DNA of 64,000 nt. Source: Massilia sp. H-1 (GTDB lineage Bacteria; Pseudomonadota; Gammaproteobacteria; Burkholderiales; Burkholderiaceae_D). Location of the stretch: assembly GCA_024703915.1 (NCBI GenBank), contig CP087969.1, forward strand, positions 3,410,001-3,474,000. The letters are read 5' to 3'. Below the pieces are notes generated by a model. It was given only the letters and a program-made list of their open reading frames with translations. It had not been told where the DNA came from and did no database searches. Shown here in pieces: positions 48,939 to 58,762 of this stretch; within the stretch, counting starts at the first letter, position 1, and every line of letters starts with the position of its first letter. Both the position numbers and the translations under genes were made by a program.

Positions 48939-50445
48939 ATGACCTTCCATGACAGTTCCGACGCCCGCCGCGATGCCTTGAAGCGCCTTGTCAGCGCCTC
49001 GGCACTGCCCTTCGTCGGCGCGCTCGGCGCGCTGCACGCGCGACGCCCTCGCTGCCGACGGCGCCAGCGCGCTGGTCGGCAGCCCCTACGGCGCGATCGC
49101 CCCGGTCAACGACATTTCCACCGGCTTGCCGCTGCTGCAATGCTTAGTACTGCTTCGCCTACAAGAGTTATGGCTGGCGCGGCGACATCATGAGCGACGG
49201 CAGGAATTGCCCGGCAGGCCATGACGGCATGGGCGTGGTGCTCTCGCGCAAGGCGGGCCGCGCGAGCGAACTGGTCCTGGTGCGCAACCACGAGGTCGGT
49301 TCCACCGGACCGGGCAACTTCATCCACGCGCCCGGCGTCTACGACAATGGCACCAGCAACGCGGCCACCGTCAACCAGTGCGGTGGCGGCACCACCACGC
49401 TGCTGTTCCGCGATGGCAACTGGGCCTAAGCATGACGCCCAGCCTGGGCGGCACCCAGGGCAATTGCGCGGGCGGCATCACGCCCTGGGGCACCTGGCTC
49501 AGCTGCGAGGAAGTCGGGTCGGACGCGGTCGGCACCGCTTAAGAAGAAGCACGGCTATGTGTTCGAGGTCGCGGCCGACCCGGCCCTGACCGATGGCCAG
49601 CCGATCGTCGGCATGGGCCGCTTCGCGCACGAGGCGGCCGCGGTCGACGCCGCCACCGGCATCGTCTACATGACCGAAGACAGTGCTTAAGCAAATCGGG
49701 CTTCTACCGCTACATCCCGGATGTGCGGCCCGGCGCGCGGCACGCTGGCGCTGGGCGGCGTGCTGCAGATGGCGCGCGTGCAGGGCGTGAGCAACGCCAA
49801 CCTGGCCCGGGCCGCGCTCGACGCGCGCCTGCTGCTCGAGTGGGTCGACATTGCCGATCCGGACCAGGCGCGCGGCAATGCCACCGGCCCCAACGGCGAG
49901 ACGGTCAGCAACGCCGCCGGTCCCTTCGTGCAGGGCTGGACCCAGGGCGCGCTGCGCATGAACCGCGGCGAAGGCATCTGGTATGCGCCCGGCAAGATGG
50001 TCGTGATGGATACAGTAGGCGGCGCGGGTCGCGCGGCAGCATCTGGGAACTGGACCTGGCTACGCAAACGCTGCGCTGCATCTATGCCAGCCCGGGCGCG
50101 CTGGTCGGCAACATGGGCGACAACCTGACGGTCAGTCCGCGCAACGCGATCCTGATCTGCGAGGACGCTTCGAGCGCCGCCACCGACAGTTTCGGCTACG
50201 GCCAGCGCCTGATGGGCCTGACCGCGCAAGGCAATGCCTACATCTTCGCGAAGAACAATGTCCTGCTCAACCAGGTGCAGCTGGCCGTGGCTAAAGCAAG
50301 CAAACTTACCTGGCGGGCGACCACCGCGGCAACGAGTTCATGCTGCGCCTGCTTCGATCCGACCGGGCGCTACCTGTTCGTCAACATCCAGACTCCGGGC
50401 ATCACGTTCGCCATTACGGGACCGTGGGCCAGGGGCCCCCTGTGA
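48939..50445 (+). CDS. phoX: PhoX-family (DUF839) secreted phosphatase
   Basis: PhoX enzymes are Tat-exported, calcium- and iron-dependent phosphatases. The ATG at 48939 follows AAGAGG. The N-terminus has ARRDALKRLVSASALPFVG, a Tat-like RR segment. Family signatures are LVLVRNHEVGSTG, NCAGGITPWGTWLSCEE, KKHGYVFEV, MGRFAHEAAAVDAATGIVYMTED, MGDNLTVSP, ILICEDASS and ACFDPTGRYLFVNIQTPG. The length of about 500 residues is normal. Breaks occur at about 49040, 49145, 49428, 49540, 49687, 49725, 50030 and 50293. A PEP-CTERM protein follows 20 bp later. Confidence 0.85.
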
Positions 50446-50465
50446 CACGCTGAAAGGACATCACC

Positions 50466-51027
50466 ATGCATCCATGCAAATCCATCGCCGCCCTGCTGGC
50501 GGCCTGCCTCGCGGCCGGCGCCTGCCAGGCGGCCGTGCTGAGCCCGGCCAGCGGCAATGCCGTGACCGACTACAGCGGCCCCGGCCTGGCCGCCTTCGAC
50601 CTCGACCTGCACAGCTTTGCCACGACCCGTCTCGAATTCGTGCTCGACCAGGACGACCTGCTGGCGCCGGTGCTCCAGCTGAACGCGATCGTGCGCAACC
50701 TGAGCGGCGCGCCGCTGCAGCGCCTGACCTTCCGTCTCGAGGGGATCGGCTTTGCTTAAGCCAGGGCAGCGTCACGCCCACCTTTGGCACGCTGGGCACG
50801 GTCAGCTACGCCAGCCACGCCGCCGCGCTGCAGTTCGGCGTGCCCGAATATGCGGAATTTCACTTCGGCAATCCGCTGGCGCTGGCCTAAGCCAGCGCGA
50901 CTGGTTGCTGAACCTGGCGGGGCTGCAGGCGGGCGACCGTTTCACCCTCAGCGCGACGGTGCCGGAACCGGCCACCTTCACCCTGATGCTGGCTTGCCTG
51001 TTCCTGCTCGGGCGTCGGCAGCGCTAG
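50466..51027 (+). CDS. PEP-CTERM sorting-domain protein
   Basis: This protein of about 186 residues has a signal peptide (SIAALLAACLAAGACQA), a beta-rich middle, and the tripartite C-terminal sorting signal VPEPATFTLMLACLFLLGRRQR (split here as VPEP, a hydrophobic helix and a basic tail). Such proteins are processed by exosortase and travel to the cell surface with exopolysaccharide. Breaks at about 50753 and 50887 are both GCCGGC replacements. Its position directly after phoX suggests joint expression. No exosortase is in the window. Confidence 0.85.
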
Positions 51028-51215
51028 GGAGTGCGCGGCAAACTGTGTCATTTAAACAACCACTTTGCCGCGTAGAAGCGCTTTGACAGATTATGCGCCA
51101 CAGGGCTGCCCGAATGCGCTACATTCGTCTCCATTCCGGCGTACTGACGTCGTCCCGGATATCACAATAAGCGTGTATCGCGCCGACCGCGCCGTTCGAT
51201 TACTGGAGACTTCTT

Positions 51216-52537
51216 ATGATGTTCCATACTGTCAAAGCGGCCCCGCTGGCCGCCGCACTCGCCTTGTGTTTCACCGTCGCCGCGCCGCTGGCCATCGCCG
51301 ACGAAACCTGCAATTCCCCGTACATGTCGAACCTGATCAAGGGCCAGGAAGACTACGTGCATGTCTGGACCCTGGGGGTCAAGGGCATGGGCGACGGCTT
51401 CGACAAGCTGGTCACGGTCGACGTCAATCCCGCCTCCAAACAATTCGGCAAGGTCATCGGCCACGTGTCCGTCAAGACGCGCGGCGAAGCCCACCACATG
51501 GGCTTTACCGACGACCGCCGCTTCCTCTGGGCCGGTGGCCTGGACGACAGCAAGATCTACGTGTTCGACGTGCACAGCCATCCCGGCAAGCCGAAGCTGG
51601 TGCGCACCATCAGCGACCTGCCCGCCAAGTCCGGCCTGGTCGGTCCGCACACCTTTTACGCGCTGCCGGGCCGGATGCTGGTCGGCGCGCTGTCGAACGC
51701 CAAGGATCACGGCGGCGTGACCGGCATGGCGGTGTACAACAACAAGGGTGACTTCGTCAGCAAGCACGACATGCCGACCGCCAACGGCGGCGACGGCTAC
51801 GGCTACGACATCGCCATCAATCCCGCCCGGAATGCGATGCTCACCTCCAGCTTCATGCTTACTGGAACAATTACATGATGGACCTCGGCAAACTGATGCA
51901 GGATGCGAGCGCCATGAAAAATTTCGGCGCGACCATGGTCATGTGGAACCTGAAAGCGATGCAGCCGGAGAAAGTGTTCAGCGTTCCCGGCGCGCCGCTG
52001 GAAATCCGCTGGTCGCTCAAGGAAGGCGACGACTGGGCCATCACCGCTACCGCGCTCACCTCCAAGCTGTGGCTGGTCAAGAAGGATGGCGGCGGCCAGT
52101 GGCAAGCCAAGGACGTGGCCACCATCGGCGACCCGGCCAAGATTCCGCTGCCGGTCGACATTTCGATCACGGCCGACGGCAAGGGGCTGTGGGTCAACAC
52201 CTTCATGGATGGCATGACCCGCTACTTTGACCTGAGCAACCCCGAAATGCCGAAGCAGACCTATGCCAAGCACACCGGTTCGCAGGTCAACATGGTGTCG
52301 CAAAGCTGGGATGGCAAGCGCGTCTACGTGAGCAGCTCGCTGCTGGCCAACTGGGACAAGAAGGGCGCCGACGACGAGCAATTCCTCAAGCTGTTTGCCT
52401 GGGATGGCAAGGAACTCAAGGAAACGTTCGCGATCGACTTCTACAAGCTCAAGCTGGGCCGCGCGCACCACATGAAGTTCGGCGCCAAGGAAACCAGGAT
52501 GGCGCGCACCACGGCGGCGGCGCTTGCCTCCCGATAG
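51216..52537 (+). CDS. mtoX: Methanethiol oxidase (SBP56/selenium-binding protein family)
   Basis: This protein of about 440 residues has a signal peptide (PLAAALALCFTVAAPLAIA) and the SBP56 fold signatures EAHHMGFTDDRRFLWAGGLD, IYVFDV, LVGPHTFYALPGRML, GYGYDIAINPARN, WNNYMMDLGKL, PVDISITADGKGLWV and GRAHHMKFG. Periplasmic MtoX is a copper enzyme that oxidises methanethiol to formaldehyde, sulfide and peroxide. The paired His motifs are candidate copper ligands. SCO1/SenC and MauG genes follow at once, the gene set known for bacterial mtoX loci. One break lies near 51860. Confidence 0.8.
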
Positions 52538-52547
52538 AACCGGGGCG

Positions 52548-53244
52548 GTGCACGTGGCAACACGCCTGAGGGCGGCCGCCTGCCGCCTGCTGCTGGCCGC
52601 CTGCACCGCGCTGACTGCCTGCGCGCGGCCGCGGCGGCCGTTCCCGCGCTGGGCTTCGTTCCCCCGGCGCCGGGCAGCTATCGCCTGTACCACATCATGC
52701 CGGTGCCGGACGGGCCGGTGCTGGCGAGCGACGGCACGCTGCACCGCCTGTCGGAATTTACGACCGGCAAAGTTACGCTGTTTTCCTTCATCTACACCTA
52801 TTGCAGCGACCCGAAAGGCTGTCCGCTCGCCTACGAAACGCTGCACAGCCTGCGCGAATCGGTGCGCAAGGATCCTGTGCTGCGCGACAAGGTGCGCTTC
52901 GTGAGCATGAGCTTTGATCCGCGCAACGACACGCCCGAGACCATGCGCCTATACGGCGACCCGGAAACGCGCGACCAGCGCGGCGTGCGCTGGCACTTCC
53001 TGACCGCGCGTTCGGGCAAGGAATTGCTGCCCTTGCTCGACGGCCTGGGACAGGACGTGTCGGTGGCCGAGGACCAGCCCGACGGCCAGCGCGTGCCCGT
53101 CCTGAGCCACATGCTCAAGGTCTACCTGATCGACAGCAGCCAAAGAGCGTGCGCGAGATCTACAGCACGTCCTTCCTGCATCCCGCCATGCTGCTCAACG
53201 ACATCAAGACGGTGCTGCTCGAACGGCGCGCCGCGCGCCAATGA
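52548..53244 (+). CDS. SCO1/SenC copper-chaperone protein
   Basis: This protein of about 225 residues has a signal peptide and a thioredoxin-like SCO domain. Candidate copper ligands are the cysteines in YCSDPKGCPLAYE (a C-x5-C spacing, wider than the classic CxxxC) and the His in VPVLSHMLKVYLID. A GTG at 52548 is the likely start; a TTG at 52524 is possible. Its stop overlaps the start of the MauG gene by 4 bp. It probably loads copper into MtoX. Breaks are near 52630 and 53143. Confidence 0.82.
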
Positions 53245-54357
53245 AAGCGCTGCTGGGCGTCCTGTTGTTGCTGGCCGTGAGTGGCTGCCAGCGGCCGCAG
53301 GCGCAGGCGCAGGCGGGACCGGCGCTCGGTTTGCCGCCGCTGCCGGCCGCCCCGGCCGCCAGCGCGGCCCAGATCGCGCTGGGGCGCAAGCTGTTCATGG
53401 ATACCCGCCTGTCGCGCAACGGCACCATGTCGTGCGCGCTGTGCCACGTGCCGGAGCAGGGCTTCGCGGCGGTGGAAGTGGGCACCTCGATCGGGCTCGA
53501 AGGGCGCGCACTTCGCCGCAACGCGCCCACGCTGCTCAATGTCGCCTATGTCGGCCAGCTGTTCCATGACGGGCGTTCGGGCTCGCTCGAGCAGCAAGCC
53601 TGGGATCCCTTGCTCAATGCGATAGAGATGGGCAATGCCGATACCGCCAGCGTGCTCGATGTCTTGCGCGCCTTGCCCGACTATGCGGGCGCCTTCGAAG
53701 CTGCGTTCGGCCATCCCGCCGACCGCGCCAGCCTGGCCGCCGCCCTGGCCAGTTACGAGCGTACCCTGGTGGCTAAGCAATTCGCTTCGACCGCTGGCGC
53801 TATGGGGGCGAGGCCGGCGCGCTGAGCCTGTCCGAGAAAGCCGGGTTCGCCGTGTTCGTGGGCAAGGGGCGCTGCATCGCCTGCCACAGCGTGGGCGAGC
53901 GCCACGCGCTGTTTACCGACGGGCGCTTTCACAATACGGGCATCGGCACCGTGCGCCGCGACGATCCGGCGCGCAGCTTCACCGTGCGGCTGGCGCCGGG
54001 CGTACACACCGCGCTGCGCGCGCGATGTGGCCAGCGTGTCGGACCCGGTGGAAGACGATGCGGGGCGCTTCGAAGTGACCAGGAACGAGGCCGACCGCTG
54101 GGCTTACCGGACCCCGGGCTTGCGCAACGTGGCCATCACCGCGCCCTACATGCATAATGGCGCGCTGGCGACACTGGAAGACGTGATCGCGTTCTACCAG
54201 CAAGGCGGCATCGCCAATCCGGGCCGCGACGGCTTGCTGGAAGCCGCTCGACCTGAGCGCGCAGGAACAGCGCGACCTGGCGGCATTTCTGCGCAGCCTG
54301 ACCGGGGAACACATCGACCGGCTGGCCGCGCAAGCAAGGGCACACAATCAAAATTGA
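53241..54357 (+). CDS. MauG/cytochrome c peroxidase-family di-haem lipoprotein
   Basis: This protein of about 370 residues has a lipoprotein signal (LLLLAVSGC) and two haem c sites, CALCH near residue 73 and CIACH near 210. Family motifs LFMDTRLSRNGTMSC, APTLLNVAY, FHDGR, TPGLRNVAITAPYMHNG and LEDVIAFYQQGG are present. MauG-type enzymes perform oxidative maturation of partner enzymes, here perhaps MtoX, or act as peroxidases on its peroxide product. Breaks are near 53770 (GCTAAGC), 54020 and 54245. Confidence 0.83.
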
Positions 54358-54374
54358 GCATAGCAAGGCAAGCG

Positions 54375-55485
54375 ATGGTCCTGCAAACGATAAAGAAACT
54401 GTTCTCCAGTATTTTCCCGCCCGAGCGTGCAGCCGGGCCTGGCGGCGGGCCGGTCGATCCCGGGCCTGTTCCGGCTGAACTGAGCGCCTACTTCGCGCGC
54501 ATCGCCGATGGCCGCTTTGCCCGGCTGCACTTGCTCGACCGCGATGCGGCGCTCGCCTTGACCGCGGGGATGCGCTCGCATCCGCTGGTGGCGCGTCTTG
54601 GCGGCTGGATTCTCGATGATCCTTACTCCAGCGATTTTCACGTCTACCTGACCGAACCGGCCCTGGTCGGCAGCGTGCTTTTCCTGCCGCATGATGGCGA
54701 GGCGCGAGTCGTGTTTGCCTCGCTGGACGCGTTTCTGGACGCTGCCCGGGCGTGCGAGGATGGCGAGCCGCCCTTGACCGATGTGCATCCGTCCAGTGCG
54801 CCCGTGGCCTCCGATCAGGCCGCCCTGGCCCGGCTGGCGGCGTCCCTGCTGGAGAGCGGCAGCGATGACGACGAGGCGGTCCTGCTGGCCATCATTGCGT
54901 CGATCAATGCCGAAACATCGCGCCTGCTCGAGCCGCTCGTGCGCAGTCCCAGCTTCTTCGTCGCCGAGGCCGCTGCCACGTTGATCGCGGCGCGCCCGTC
55001 GCCGCTGCTGTGGACCATGGCCACGCTGTGTGCGCGTCACCCGCATGTACAGGCGGCCGATGCGGGGAGGCGGGCGCTGTCGGCGATCGGCGCGCCCCAG
55101 ATCTTGACGTCGTACGGGGAAAACGCCGGGCGCCAGCCAGCGTTCGAAGTGGCCTGCCGCTTTCTGAGCGAAGCCGAAGGGGGCCGCAGCCTGCCACCCT
55201 GGCAGCATACGCGCTGGGATTTCATGTACGGCCATGACGACCCGCGCGAAGAGGGTGGCCTGTGGATGATCTGGCCGGAGTTCATTGACGCCGACCGCCG
55301 CATGCTGCCGGCCGGCCTGGTGCCTGATCGCGGCCACGCCCTCATGTTCATTCTTGACCCGGACCTGGCAGCCGTCCATCGCGCGCATCGCCGTCGGGAC
55401 CAGGGGCTTTTTCATGGAAGGCGGGCGTCGCGTGGCGGAGTGCGACGTTGTCGCCATCCATGGCCTGGGGGCCGCGCCGGGCTAG
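54375..55485 (+). CDS. Hypothetical protein, helical-repeat-like
   Basis: I do not recognise this protein of about 370 residues. It starts MVLQTIKKLFSSIFPPERAA and has no signal peptide. The middle contains Ala/Leu-rich helices such as SFFVAEAAATLIAARPSPLLW that suggest HEAT-like repeats. The C-terminal part is Trp-rich (WQHTRWDFMYGHDDPREEGGLWMIW). A break near 55388 is likely, because the continuation GFFMEGGRRVAECDVVAIHG reads better than the printed frame, which would end at 55574. It lies 17 bp after the MauG stop. Confidence 0.6.
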
Positions 55486-55650
55486 CGGGCGGCCTGCAAG
55501 CAGCACGCTTGAGCGGCCTCAAACGGTTTGTTGGCGCACCACTGGGTGCGTCATCGGTGCGCGTGAAAAAATAGCGGCAACACGGCAGGTCAGCGTGGTG
55601 CGAGTGAGCGTCGCAGGCGGGCGTTCGCTCTTTCATAAGCGAGCTGATGT

Positions 55651-56183
55651 ATGCAACAGAATCCAGCACACGACGATCCGCGCGTGTCCGCGGTCACCTA
55701 TCCCCATCCTCACTGGCGCTACCTGCTCTTGTTCCAGTCGCGGCGCCAGTTCGAATCCTGGCTGGTCACGGTCTTGCTGGCGGCCAGCGCCGTGTATTTG
55801 TCGGTCACGCTGCTGCACCAGCCGCTTGCGCCGCTGGCCACCATCTTGCTGGCGGTGGTGGGCGGCTCCCTGTGTTCGGTGCTGATGGTGCTGCTTAGGC
55901 CCAGCTGACGGTGATCGCTTCCGCGCCCGATACCGTGCCGATGCTGCACGCGCGGCTCGACGCGATGCGCTATGTGGAAGGCTCGCGCTTCGGCAAGAAC
56001 GTCGTGTTCCGCCAGGACTTGCCGCGCTTCCTGCGCTGGGACGAGGCGGATGTGACGATGCGCACCGAGCCGGGCACGGTCACCTTTACCGGCCCCGTCT
56101 TCATGCTCAAAGTGATCCGTTCCAGCCTGCTGCGGCACATGGCGCCGGTGGGGGCAGCCGCAAAGCAGCATGGCCCGCAGTGA
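55651..56183 (+). CDS. Hypothetical protein with two membrane spans
   Basis: This protein of about 176 residues starts MQQNPAHDDPRVSAVTYPHP. Two adjacent hydrophobic segments (about 35-55 and 60-80: WLVTVLLAASAVYLSVTLL and ATILLAVVGGSLCSVLMVL) form a hairpin, followed by a soluble C-terminal half. The break at about 55896 (GCTTAGG) fits a lost GCCGGC. No family is recognised. Confidence 0.6.
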
Positions 56184-56340
56184 CAGGCGCCGCCGGGTCC
56201 GGTTCCGTCGTGACGCCGGCAGGGTTGAGCCCTACATCAAGCGCTGTATTGTCACGAGTATCGATCGCGAACGGTTCCTCGACGAACTCTATCGTCATGC
56301 CGCGACGCACTCACGCTATCCAACAGTGACCGATCCTTAG
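56170..56340 (+). CDS. Possible 56-residue basic protein
   Basis: An ATG at 56170 opens 56 codons to the TAG at 56338. The product is Arg-rich at its start (MARSDRRRRVRFRRD) and then reads IVTSIDRERFLDELYRHAA, which looks protein-like. It overlaps the end of the preceding gene by 14 bp in another frame and has no clear ribosome site. It may be the remnant of a longer gene. Confidence 0.3.
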   Translation: MARSDRRRRVRFRRDAGRVEPYIKRCIVTSIDRERFLDELYRHAATHSRYPTVTDP

Positions 56341-56514
56341 CGGGAGCAGGTTGCCAAACTGACCCCGCATTCGGCATATAATCCAGAGCGCCCCGAATTC
56401 GCAAGTCCAGGTCGCGCGAGTCCTGGGTTCCTCAATCCTGACCCCATCAACGAACGGCAGGATTCGATTCCAATTGAATCGACACTGCACTCGATAATTG
56501 TGACGACAAACGCA

Positions 56515-56809
56515 ATGAGCGATCGCCGGTCTGCATGGCTGCAATATTCGATACTGGTCTTGGTTGTTCTTAACCTGGGATTGACTCTGTACTTCAACGT
56601 GGCAAGGACATCGGCCGTTTCATCGCCGCAAAACAGCATGAATGAAGCGAACCAGATCACCGAGAAAGAGGCACTCGCATTTGCGCGGAAGCGTGGTGGA
56701 TCTGTACAACGACGACAAGACCCACGAGTTGTATCGGCATGGCGATACAAGGGAATTCATGCTTGAGGTTTTTCGTGACGATGGCAAACGTCGGTACGTC
56801 GTGTCGTAG
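56515..56809 (+). CDS. Hypothetical single-span membrane protein
   Basis: This unknown protein of about 100 residues has one N-terminal span (YSILVLVVLNLGLTLYF) and a soluble tail. After a one-base break near 56694 the tail continues VVDLYNDDKTHELYRHGD and FMLEVFRDDGKRRYVVS. The size and lower GC resemble orphan immunity-type genes, but that is only a guess. An upstream in-frame GTG at 56500 is an alternative start. Confidence 0.5.
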
Positions 56810-56843
56810 TTTGTTCCACGGCTTCCACTTTCATCAATCGTTG

Positions 56844-56861
56844 GTCGAGTACAATTGGCAG
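56844..56861 (+). repeat. Boundary element copy 1 (GTCGAGTACAAT core)
   Basis: GTCGAGTACAATTGGCAG lies between two small genes. Related sequences occur at 59757 and 60306, also between small genes. Confidence 0.45.
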
Positions 56862-56921
56862 TGGCTAAGCATGCCATATCGTTGCTTGGTCAATTTGCGA
56901 TCGATAACACGTCAGGATTCT

Positions 56922-57227
56922 ATGATTCAAACAGTTCGCACCTATTTTCGAGCTACGCTGGTCCTCATTGCAGTGTCGCTGCTGCTGTCCGCGTTTGGCA
57001 TCGAGTTCGCTTTCATGAAGACTCTTTCAATTGTTGGCTTGATTCTCGCTTTTCTCACTTCCTGCTGGTGTAACGTTCTTCTTATCCGGGGCGGCTATAT
57101 CGGCAAGTCGAGCCTCGTCATCTGGGTCATCGTCTCAATTCTCGGTGTGCCACCGATCGGGTTTTTCCTCATGCTGTTCCTGCTTTCGCGCAGTATCAAG
57201 AATATCGAAGTCACTGGAAAGACGTAA
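56922..57227 (+). CDS. Hypothetical small membrane protein
   Basis: This 101-residue protein is almost all membrane. It has three hydrophobic segments around ATLVLIAVSLLLSAFG, TLSIVGLILAFLTSCW and LVIWVIVSILGVPPIGFFL, with a short charged C-terminus. The frame is intact. I recognise no family. Confidence 0.55.
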   Translation: MIQTVRTYFRATLVLIAVSLLLSAFGIEFAFMKTLSIVGLILAFLTSCWCNVLLIRGGYIGKSSLVIWVIVSILGVPPIGFFLMLFLLSRSIKNIEVTGKT

Positions 57228-57285
57228 GTCGTGATCACGTTTCCTGACCATGGCAGGTGCGGGGTCAGGTTGCAGCAATCCGACG

Positions 57286-57322
57286 ATGTTGGAGCGCCAT
57301 GGCGCGATTGGACGCCAGGGGG
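57286..57322 (+). repeat. Recurring element R2, copy 1
   Basis: A stretch containing TGGCGCGATTGGACGCCAGG resembles 58658-58696 (TGGCGCGATCTGACGCCAGG). Each copy lies 30 to 70 bp upstream of a small orphan gene. Confidence 0.4.
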
Positions 57323-57351
57323 CACCGGGAAATCAGATATCGAGGAGTTTT

Positions 57352-57787
57352 ATGGTCGAGTTCGGCCCGTACGAACGAGTCTATGTCGAGGATGAATGGT
57401 ATGACGGGCCGCATGCGGGGCTTGCCGACATCCATGGTGTTCCTCATCGATTCCAAGCTCTGTTTGACGAAACAAAAGATGAGTATTCGTTGATCTTTGC
57501 AGGTATGGCCAGTCCGTCGTGAAGCGCTTGAACTGGAGATCGAACAATGGCGTATCTTCGTGGACTGGAATGCCAGGTATGAATCTGGCGAGGCCGGTAC
57601 CGACTCTCATCCTGCACATGGGGGCATCGACCAGCGCTGGGATGAGATTGAAACGCTCGTAAAGGACGGTAGAACTGGTGTCCCCTTGGATGCACGACAG
57701 GCAGAAGCGCGGTTTAAGTATTCCGACAGACGGCGCCGATATGAGTTGAGTGGGCCGGACTATTCAATGTCCTGGAAGTTCTTATAA
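57352..57787 (+). CDS. Hypothetical acidic protein
   Basis: This soluble protein of about 144 residues begins MVEFGPYERVYVEDEWYDGP after GAGGAG. It has a DIHGVPHRFQALFDETKDEY segment and a C-terminal tail RRRRYELSGPDYSMSWKF. A break near 57505-57510 joins the two halves (EYSLIFA to VWPVRREAL). Size, charge and setting fit an orphan immunity or cargo protein; I recognise no named family. Confidence 0.5.
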
Positions 57788-57940
57788 CGGCCAATGCGAT
57801 TAGCGGAGGCAGGCGCGGCAACCTGACAATGTTGGAGTCGCCGCGGCGGGGAGGCGATTGCGGGAGCTGATCCGGCAATCATACAGCGAATGATGAGGCG
57901 TGCGTGGGAGAATCTGACCTTGCCGGATGCCTTTGTCCAT

Positions 57941-57975
57941 AAAAAAACCGCCGTCAGGGGAAAATGGCGGGTTTT
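57941..57975. terminator. Hairpin terminator, probably the displaced original terminator of tRNA-Leu
   Basis: AAACCGCC pairs with GGCGGGTTT, flanked by an A-run and a T-run. Almost the same hairpin stands at 63172-63207 beside the intact tRNA gene. The two lie just outside and just inside the two ends of the integrated element. Confidence 0.6.
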
Positions 57976-57992
57976 GTGATGCCAACTGACTT

Positions 57993-58028
57993 TGTGCGCT
58001 GAAAACTGGTGCCAGAGCCGGAATCGAA
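57993..58028. repeat. attL: duplicated 3' end of tRNA-Leu
   Basis: This 36-nt stretch matches 63226-63262 with one missing C. It includes the last part of tRNA-Leu, from the T-arm to CCA, plus 14 nt downstream. Beyond it the tRNA sequence stops, so it is the remnant made by site-specific integration. Confidence 0.8.
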
Positions 58029-58083
58029 TTGCCTGCCGCTAGCCCGGGAAAACCGATTTTTGATCGGGTGTTCAATATCTAAG

Positions 58084-58103
58084 TACCGTCAAAAATACCG
58101 TCA
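58084..58103. repeat. Paired TACCGTCA motifs, left end of island
   Basis: TACCGTCA occurs twice, 12 bp apart start to start. The right end of the island carries the same pair (63109-63128, first copy TACCGCCA). Such short direct repeats inside both att ends are typical integrase arm-binding sites. Confidence 0.5.
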
Positions 58104-58259
58104 CGTTGAAAAATGGCATCGCTATGGTTCCGCGTCGTCAGGCTACACCCATACGAATGAAGTCTAGTTCATCGTGTGCGGACCTTCAAGAATTTCTCCT
58201 GTCGTGTGCGCTCCCGCAGGGCAAGATATCCGTTGAGCACGAAGTGCAGAACAAGGAAC

Positions 58260-58300
58260 GTGAAACTAGCTAACCGGCCACGCCGGATAGCTAGCTTCAC
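58260..58300. repeat. Long hairpin with 19-bp arms
   Basis: The arms 58260-58278 and 58282-58300 pair with two mismatches around a 3-nt loop. The flanks GGGCAAGATA (58219-58228) and TATCTTGCCC (58302-58311) form a second, outer perfect inverted repeat. Confidence 0.6.
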
Positions 58301-58371
58301 CTATCTTGCCCGCACTTGGTGTTTTTATTTAGCGAGGTTTTGTTAGGTCTGAAAATTGGATTCATCAGCGA

Positions 58372-58617
58372 ATGGACCTGTATTCGATTCGATATTTCTT
58401 GTATTTTTGGCGAGTGTTTTCAGTCTTTGCGACAAGTTATGGGGTGCAGAAATTTTTCATCGGCATGTGGAGATTGGCGCCGTACAACGCTCGCAAAAGT
58501 GGCGACGATATGATGTTCGCTCAAACGGCCTGGCGTTCGCTCGCGCAAGCGTTGTGCGACAATTTTGAGCCAGGGCGGCTTGGCGGCGTCTTCTTCGATC
58601 TATCCAATCGACCTTAG
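58372..58617 (+). CDS. Doubtful 81-residue open frame
   Basis: An ATG at 58372 opens an 81-codon frame beginning MDLYSIRYFLYFWRVFSV. Other frames in the same place are also open. Composition is aromatic and not convincing as a protein, and there is no ribosome site. It may be non-coding. Confidence 0.25.
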   Translation: MDLYSIRYFLYFWRVFSVFATSYGVQKFFIGMWRLAPYNARKSGDDMMFAQTAWRSLAQALCDNFEPGRLGGVFFDLSNRP

Positions 58618-58657
58618 CGTATATGGTGGGTGGCGGAGTGTCGGCGCTGCATCGATG

Positions 58658-58696
58658 AAATGCCGGAACGCTTTGGCGCGATCTGACGCCAGGGGA
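58658..58696 (+). repeat. Recurring element R2, copy 2
   Basis: TGGCGCGATCTGACGCCAGG matches the element at 57286-57322 with two differences in this core, and the flanks are also similar. Confidence 0.4.
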
Positions 58697-58762
58697 ACTT
58701 CGCAACCCGAGCGGGAGCCAGTCGTGAGCACCCTTCAAATCTGATTGTCGTAGGAATTTTTG

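Larger units (their letters stand above)
57788..58371. other. Gene-poor left boundary of the island
   Basis: These 584 bp hold a displaced terminator, attL, the left TACCGTCA pair and a 19-bp-arm hairpin (58260-58300). I see no gene in it. Confidence 0.6.
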
